Of a stretch of 64,000 nt of DNA, positions 60,457 through 64,000 are shown in pieces (the first letter of the stretch is position 1; each line of letters begins with the position of its first letter). Source of the stretch: Pseudolysinimonas_A sp965653335 (GTDB lineage Bacteria > Actinomycetota > Actinomycetes > Actinomycetales > Microbacteriaceae); assembly GCA_965653335.1 (NCBI GenBank), contig CBFGZU010000001.1:12972-76971 (forward strand). The letters run 5' to 3'. The notes beneath the pieces were generated by a model. That model was given only the letters and a program-made list of their open reading frames with translations. It had not been told where the DNA came from and ran no database searches. The translations under genes and the position numbers were made by a program.

Positions 60457-61266
60457 GTGACTGTCGACGATCTCGCGCGCCCCGGCGCGCGACCGCGGTG
60501 GTCGCCGATCGGCCGCTATCGACGGTCGCTGTGGATCCTCACGACCCGTGACCTCAAGGTGCGCTACTCGACGAGCGCGCTCGGCTACCTGTGGTCGATC
60601 CTCGACCCGCTCGTCATGGCGGCGATCTACTGGTTCGTCTTCACCCAGGTGTTCGACCGCCCGGTGGGGCACCAGCCGTACATCGTCTTCCTGCTCGCCG
60701 GGCTGCTCCCGTGGATGTGGTTCACGGGGGCGATCTCCGACAGCACCCGCGCCTTCACGAAGGAAGCGAAGCTCATCCGCTCGACGACGATCCCGCGCAC
60801 CATCTGGGTCGCCCGGCTCGTGCTCAGCAAGGGAATCGAGTTCATCGCGAGCATCCCAGTGCTGGCGGTTTTCGTGATCTTCGCGGGCGCGACACTGCAC
60901 GTCGACGCTCTCTGGTGGCTCCTCGCCATCCCGCTGCAGGCGGGCCTCACCCTCGGCATCGGGCTGCTTGTGGCGCCGCTTGTCGTGTTCTTCCGCGACC
61001 TCGAACGCGCCGTGAAGCTCGTGCTGCGCTTCCTGTTCTACGCGTCGCCGATCATCTACGGGCTGCACGACCTGCCCGAGGAGCTGCGGTTCTGGGGCGC
61101 CTTCAACCCGCTCGCCGGCATCTTCTCGCTCTACCGCGCCGCGTTCTTCCCCGAGCAGTTCGACGGGTTCGCGGTCGCCATCAGCGCCGGGATGACGGTG
61201 CTCTTCCTCATCGTCGGATTCCTCGTCTACCGCGGCAGCATCCGTCGCGTGCTGAAGGAGATCTGA
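60457..61266 (+). CDS. Polysaccharide/teichoic acid ABC exporter permease (Wzm/TagG type)
   Basis: A 269-residue ABC-2 permease with six membrane helices. Typical strings are TRDLKVRYSTSALGYLWSILDPL near the N terminus, LLPWMWFTGAISDSTRAF, and YASPIIYGLHDLPEELRFWGAFNPLAGIFSLYR. It moves undecaprenyl-linked glycans or teichoic acid precursors across the membrane with the ATPase that follows. GTG 60457 lies six bases after a TAACCT box (leaderless). The stop shares one base with the next ATG (TGATG at 61264-61268). Confidence 0.93.
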   Translation: MTVDDLARPGARPRWSPIGRYRRSLWILTTRDLKVRYSTSALGYLWSILDPLVMAAIYWFVFTQVFDRPVGHQPYIVFLLAGLLPWMWFTGAISDSTRAFTKEAKLIRSTTIPRTIWVARLVLSKGIEFIASIPVLAVFVIFAGATLHVDALWWLLAIPLQAGLTLGIGLLVAPLVVFFRDLERAVKLVLRFLFYASPIIYGLHDLPEELRFWGAFNPLAGIFSLYRAAFFPEQFDGFAVAISAGMTVLFLIVGFLVYRGSIRRVLKEI

Positions 61267-62024
61267 TGCCGAACGATGCCGCCCCCGAGGGCGCGATCAG
61301 CGTGCGGAACCTCGGCATCCGCTTCACCCGCAACCGCGGAGCCCGCCGCAACTTCAAAGACCTGTTCGCCGGGCGCACGCGGCGACGCCGTCCGGACGAG
61401 TTCTGGCCGCTGCGCGACGTCTCGTTCGAGGTGGCCCCGGGCGAGGCGATCGGCGTCGTCGGCCGCAACGGTCAGGGCAAATCGACGCTGCTCAAGCTCG
61501 TCGCCCAGGTGATGCTGCCCGACGAGGGGACGGTCACCGTCGCCGGCGGGGTCGCTCCGCTCATCGAGATCACCGGCGGGTTCGTCAACGACCTCACGGT
61601 GCGCGACAACGTCAACCTCACGGCCGGCCTGCACGGCATGACGACGCGCGAGATCGCCGAGCGCTTCGACGAGATCATCGGCTTCGCCGAACTCGAGAAA
61701 TTCGTCGACACCCCTTACAAGCATCTGTCGAGCGGGATGAAGGTGCGGCTCGCGTTCGCCGTCATCTCGCGGCTCGAGGAGCCGATCATCCTCGTCGACG
61801 AAGTGCTCGCGGTCGGCGATGCCTCGTTCAAGGCGAAGTGCTACACGCGCATCGAAGAGCTGCTCGCCGGGGGGCGCACGCTGTTCTTCGTGTCGCACAG
61901 CGAGAAGGACCTGCTGCGTTTCTGCACGCGCGGCCTCTACCTCGACAAGGGTCAGCTCGTGATCGACGCTCCGATCCGCGAGGTCGTCGCCCGATACAAC
62001 GCCGATTACGGTGTGAAAAGGTAA
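61266..62024 (+). CDS. Polysaccharide/teichoic acid ABC exporter ATPase (Wzt/TagH type)
   Basis: A 252-residue ATPase. Walker A is GRNGQGKSTLL, the Q-loop region has GGVAPLIEITGGFVNDLTVRDNV (typical of O-antigen/teichoic acid exporters), the signature is HLSSGMKVRLAFA and Walker B is IILVDEVLAVGD. It lacks the C-terminal carbohydrate-binding domain of some Wzt proteins. ATG 61266 overlaps the permease stop; a much longer frame upstream is a shadow of the permease gene. Confidence 0.94.
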   Translation: MPNDAAPEGAISVRNLGIRFTRNRGARRNFKDLFAGRTRRRRPDEFWPLRDVSFEVAPGEAIGVVGRNGQGKSTLLKLVAQVMLPDEGTVTVAGGVAPLIEITGGFVNDLTVRDNVNLTAGLHGMTTREIAERFDEIIGFAELEKFVDTPYKHLSSGMKVRLAFAVISRLEEPIILVDEVLAVGDASFKAKCYTRIEELLAGGRTLFFVSHSEKDLLRFCTRGLYLDKGQLVIDAPIREVVARYNADYGVKR

Positions 62025-62028
62025 CAGC

Positions 62029-62874
62029 ATGACCGGCGACCTGGAGGTGCGAGGCCACGACCGGTCGCTCTCGGCGGCCGAACGGGGTTTCGACGCGCTG
62101 CTCTCGGTGCAGCGACCGGTCGTGCTCGCGCACATCCGTAGCATCCGCTCCCGCCGGCCCGACGCCACCCCGGGGCAGATCGTCGCGATCCTCGAGCGGC
62201 GCTACCTGACGGCGGTCACGACGGGCGGCGCGCTCGTGGGCGCAAGCGCCGCGATCCCCGTCGTCGGCATCGGCACCTCGATCGTGCTCTCCGGCGTCGA
62301 GACGGCGGGGTTCCTCGAAGCCACGGCGCTGTTCGCGCAGTCGGTGTGCGAGATCCACGGCATCGCGGTCGACGAGCCGGAGCGCGCCCGCACGCTCGTC
62401 ATGACGATGATGCTCGGCAACGGCGGGCAGGAGCTCATCCGCCAATTCGCCGGCCAAGCCGTCGGCGGAGCACAGACGCGCCCCGCGTTCTGGGGCGAAC
62501 TGGTGACCAAGAATCTCCCCTCCGCGGTGTTCGGACCGATCGCCGACCGGGTGCAGAAGGCGTTTCTGCGCAAGTTCGCGGTGACGCAAGGTTCGTCGGT
62601 GATCGGCCGCGCCATCCCGTTCGGCATCGGGGCCCTCGTCGGCGGCAGCGGCAACCACCTGCTCGGCCGCCGGGTCGTGCACTCGTCGCGCACCGCGTTC
62701 GGTCCCGCGCCCGCCGCGTTTCCGGCATCCTTGGACGCGGTCGTGAAGGAACGCAAAGCGCCGCGCGCCCCGAAGGTGAAGGCGATCACGGCCGCGAAGG
62801 ATGCCTCCGCGCCCACGCCGCGCAAGCTCCCGCGCGGGCGAAATCGGTTCCCGATGCTACCGCCCGCGAGTTAG
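62029..62874 (+). CDS. Unknown membrane-associated protein after the Wzm/Wzt genes
   Basis: A 281-residue protein I cannot assign. Residues about 60-100 contain one or two hydrophobic, glycine-rich segments (TTGGALVGASAAIPVVGIGTSIVLSGVE) with a second around 195-215 (IGRAIPFGIGALVGGSGNHLLGRR). The C-terminal 60 residues are basic and Lys/Pro-rich. AAAGG lies upstream of the ATG, four bases after the ATPase stop, so it is in the exporter operon. Its end overlaps the convergent vapC-like gene by four bases. Confidence 0.7.
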   Translation: MTGDLEVRGHDRSLSAAERGFDALLSVQRPVVLAHIRSIRSRRPDATPGQIVAILERRYLTAVTTGGALVGASAAIPVVGIGTSIVLSGVETAGFLEATALFAQSVCEIHGIAVDEPERARTLVMTMMLGNGGQELIRQFAGQAVGGAQTRPAFWGELVTKNLPSAVFGPIADRVQKAFLRKFAVTQGSSVIGRAIPFGIGALVGGSGNHLLGRRVVHSSRTAFGPAPAAFPASLDAVVKERKAPRAPKVKAITAAKDASAPTPRKLPRGRNRFPMLPPAS

Positions 62875-63263
62875 TCGCTGCCGGGAACGACGACGTCGAT
62901 CTCGGTGATGTGCTCGCCGAAATCCTTCGTGTTGTGGGTGTAGAACCGCTCGGCCCCCCAGACGACCGCGGTCGCGAGGTGGATCGCATCCGGGGCCCTC
63001 AACCCGTACTTCGCACCGAGCGTGACGGATGCGTCGGCGATGTCCTCGTCGACCGGTTTGAGGTCGATCCTCGCGAGAATCTCGGTGAGGTTCGCGAGTT
63101 CGGCACTGTCGCCCCAGCGGAACGGCTTGATGGTCGTCTCGGGGAGGAGCACGACCGACCCGATGCAATCGATGCTCCCCTTGAGCACCGCACGGTCGAT
63201 GTCGCCTTCGCGCGTCGGCTTCGCGGCGCGAATGAGAACGTCGGAGTCGAAGGCGTCACTCAC
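62871..63263 (-). CDS. vapC: PIN-domain toxin (VapC family)
   Basis: A 130-residue PIN-domain protein. The acidic active-site residues are seen in AFDSDVLIRA (Asp6/Asp8), LLPETTIKPF, LRAPDAIHLATA and the C-terminal THNTKDF. VapC toxins cleave tRNA or rRNA. It begins at GTG 63263 and overlaps the antitoxin stop by eight bases; the longer frame to 63416 lies inside the antitoxin gene. Confidence 0.9.
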   Translation of the reverse strand: MSDAFDSDVLIRAAKPTREGDIDRAVLKGSIDCIGSVVLLPETTIKPFRWGDSAELANLTEILARIDLKPVDEDIADASVTLGAKYGLRAPDAIHLATAVVWGAERFYTHNTKDFGEHITEIDVVVPGSD

Positions 63264-63564
63264 CCCACAGCTCCCGCCGATCGGCTTCGCGCTCTTCTTC
63301 ACGTTCGCGGAGCATGCGATCGTAGACGGCCGGATCGCCGCGAGGACCGCCCCAGGGCTTGCCGCGCGCGGCTTCCCGCCTTCGCCGAAGCTCCCGGGCC
63401 TGGATGAGCACATCATGCTGTTGGGTCTTCACCCAGCGAGCGTGACCGATGAGCACCCCGACCGACGTGCCGTGGCGCAGGATGTGGATTTCCTCCCCCT
63501 CGGCCGCCTTGGTGAGGAGTTCCGGCAGCCGGGCGCGAGCCTCGGTGAGCGAGACGCTGATCAT
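63256..63564 (-). CDS. vapB: Phd/YefM-type antitoxin partner of the PIN toxin
   Basis: A 102-residue protein. The N terminus (ISVSLTEARARLPELLTKAAEGEEIHILRHGTSVGVLI) is the Phd/YefM DNA-binding fold. The rest is a highly charged helix (REREEEREADRREL) that should cover the toxin. A TACAAT -10 box at 63571-63576 ends six bases before ATG 63564, so the message is leaderless and this start is preferred over the ATG five codons upstream. Confidence 0.88.
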   Translation of the reverse strand: MISVSLTEARARLPELLTKAAEGEEIHILRHGTSVGVLIGHARWVKTQQHDVLIQARELRRRREAARGKPWGGPRGDPAVYDRMLREREEEREADRRELWGE

Positions 63565-63572
63565 GCCCGAAT

Positions 63573-63588
63573 TGTACATCTCTGTACA
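63573..63588. promoter_or_regulatory. Antitoxin operator TGTACA-N4-TGTACA
   Basis: Two palindromic TGTACA half-sites overlap and follow the -10 box of the vapB-like gene. This is the expected place for autoregulation by the antitoxin-toxin complex. Confidence 0.65.
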
Positions 63589-64000
63589 GAGTAGCGGGAC
63601 GCGCTTCTCCTTCTCGCGGATGACCTCTCGCACCGAGTCCAACGTCACGGCCGCGTCGATCGAAAAGGCGGCCACCACCGGAGAATCGAGTCTTCTTCCC
63701 CGCCCAGCACCTAGATGGTTCCTCGGCCTCGAGCAGACGCTTGTCCGCGAGCTCCGGCAGGCTGATGCTGTCATCGGCGCGGGGAAGGTGCTCCCCTTCG
63801 GTAGACAACCGGCGGAGAAGGTCGAGCCGCTGCCGCCTATTGCACGGGGTGACGTACGCCTCATCGCATGGATGGCAGTCGAAGGGACACGCGAAAGCTG
63901 ACCCGACTCGCCGGGTAGCCGCTCACGGCGTCCTCCACACCCGTTGTCGCTGCGCCTATTCCCGCTCATCCGAGATTCTCGCGAACCGTCGGTTGTGCCT
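63589..64000. other. Stretch without a supportable gene; possible gene remnant
   Basis: I see no start, ribosome site or family match here. On the minus strand, two short open stretches in different frames look protein-like: one near 63725-63910 (Cys-rich, then DLLRRLSTEGEHLP and LPELADKRLLEAEEP) and one near 63600-63690 (SPVVAAFSIDAAVTLDSVREVIREKEKRVP). They could be a frameshifted relic. No hairpin or repeat stands out. Confidence 0.35.

Noticed and set aside
63449..63901. Plus-strand open frame in the last 550 bases as a gene
   Set aside because: It runs antisense through the antitoxin and its promoter, with no ribosome site or recognisable motif.

Overview
The window is high-GC actinobacterial DNA. 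Three things fit Microbacteriaceae or a close relative: strong G/C third-position bias, many genes whose start codon lies exactly six bases after a TANNNT -10 box (leaderless transcripts), and actinobacterial families such as DUF3039. The family-level placement is inference. One RNA gene is present, tRNA-Leu(UAG). There is no CRISPR array, insertion sequence or phage block.

Layout. 1-2.4 kb: end of a hipA kinase gene and a fatty acid desaturase. 2.4-10.2 kb: a quinate/shikimate-to-protocatechuate cluster. It has a type II dehydroquinase, a QsuB-type dehydroshikimate dehydratase, a three-component TRAP transporter, a shikimate dehydrogenase-like enzyme, a phosphotriesterase-family hydrolase and a TetR regulator, with two matching operator-like sites in the divergent promoter. 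10.4-13.6 kb: an MMPL exporter, apparently started from CTG, diverging from its TetR repressor. 13.6-18.2 kb: a TacA/TacT-like toxin-antitoxin pair, a PHP phosphoesterase, a protein of unknown function, tRNA-Leu followed by extra copies of its own 3' end, and an amino acid dehydrogenase. 18.2-21.1 kb: a large FAD/FeS D-lactate-type dehydrogenase.

21.1-46.7 kb is a catabolic island of 19 genes. It holds a sugar/cyclitol ABC transporter with two paralogous binding proteins, three Gfo/Idh/MocA dehydrogenases, an IlvD/Edd sugar-acid dehydratase, an SDR, an aldehyde dehydrogenase, an IolD-type ring-opening enzyme, two D-2-hydroxyacid dehydrogenases, HyuA/HyuB, an FAH-family hydrolase, a class III aminotransferase, a PucR regulator and a GAF/Fis regulator. 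Five copies of one palindrome, TGTNCCANNNTGGNACA with mismatches, sit in its promoter regions and suggest one regulon. The enzyme set resembles inositol catabolism but adds nitrogen and lactam/acylpyruvate chemistry. It is the best candidate here for an undescribed pathway.

46.9-56.7 kb is mostly housekeeping: a DedA protein, a Mn/Zn ABC transporter with a DtxR/MntR-type regulator and a CDF exporter, then rdgB, rph, murI and pncB, a REase-like protein bounded by two related hairpin repeats, and a DUF3039 protein. 56.7-62.9 kb: an ABC exporter whose ATPase has a Pro/Lys repeat tail, then a surface-polysaccharide group (nucleotidyltransferase, Wzm/TagG-like permease, Wzt/TagH-like ATPase, unknown protein). 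62.9-63.6 kb: a VapB/VapC-like toxin-antitoxin pair. The last 430 bases hold no gene I can support.
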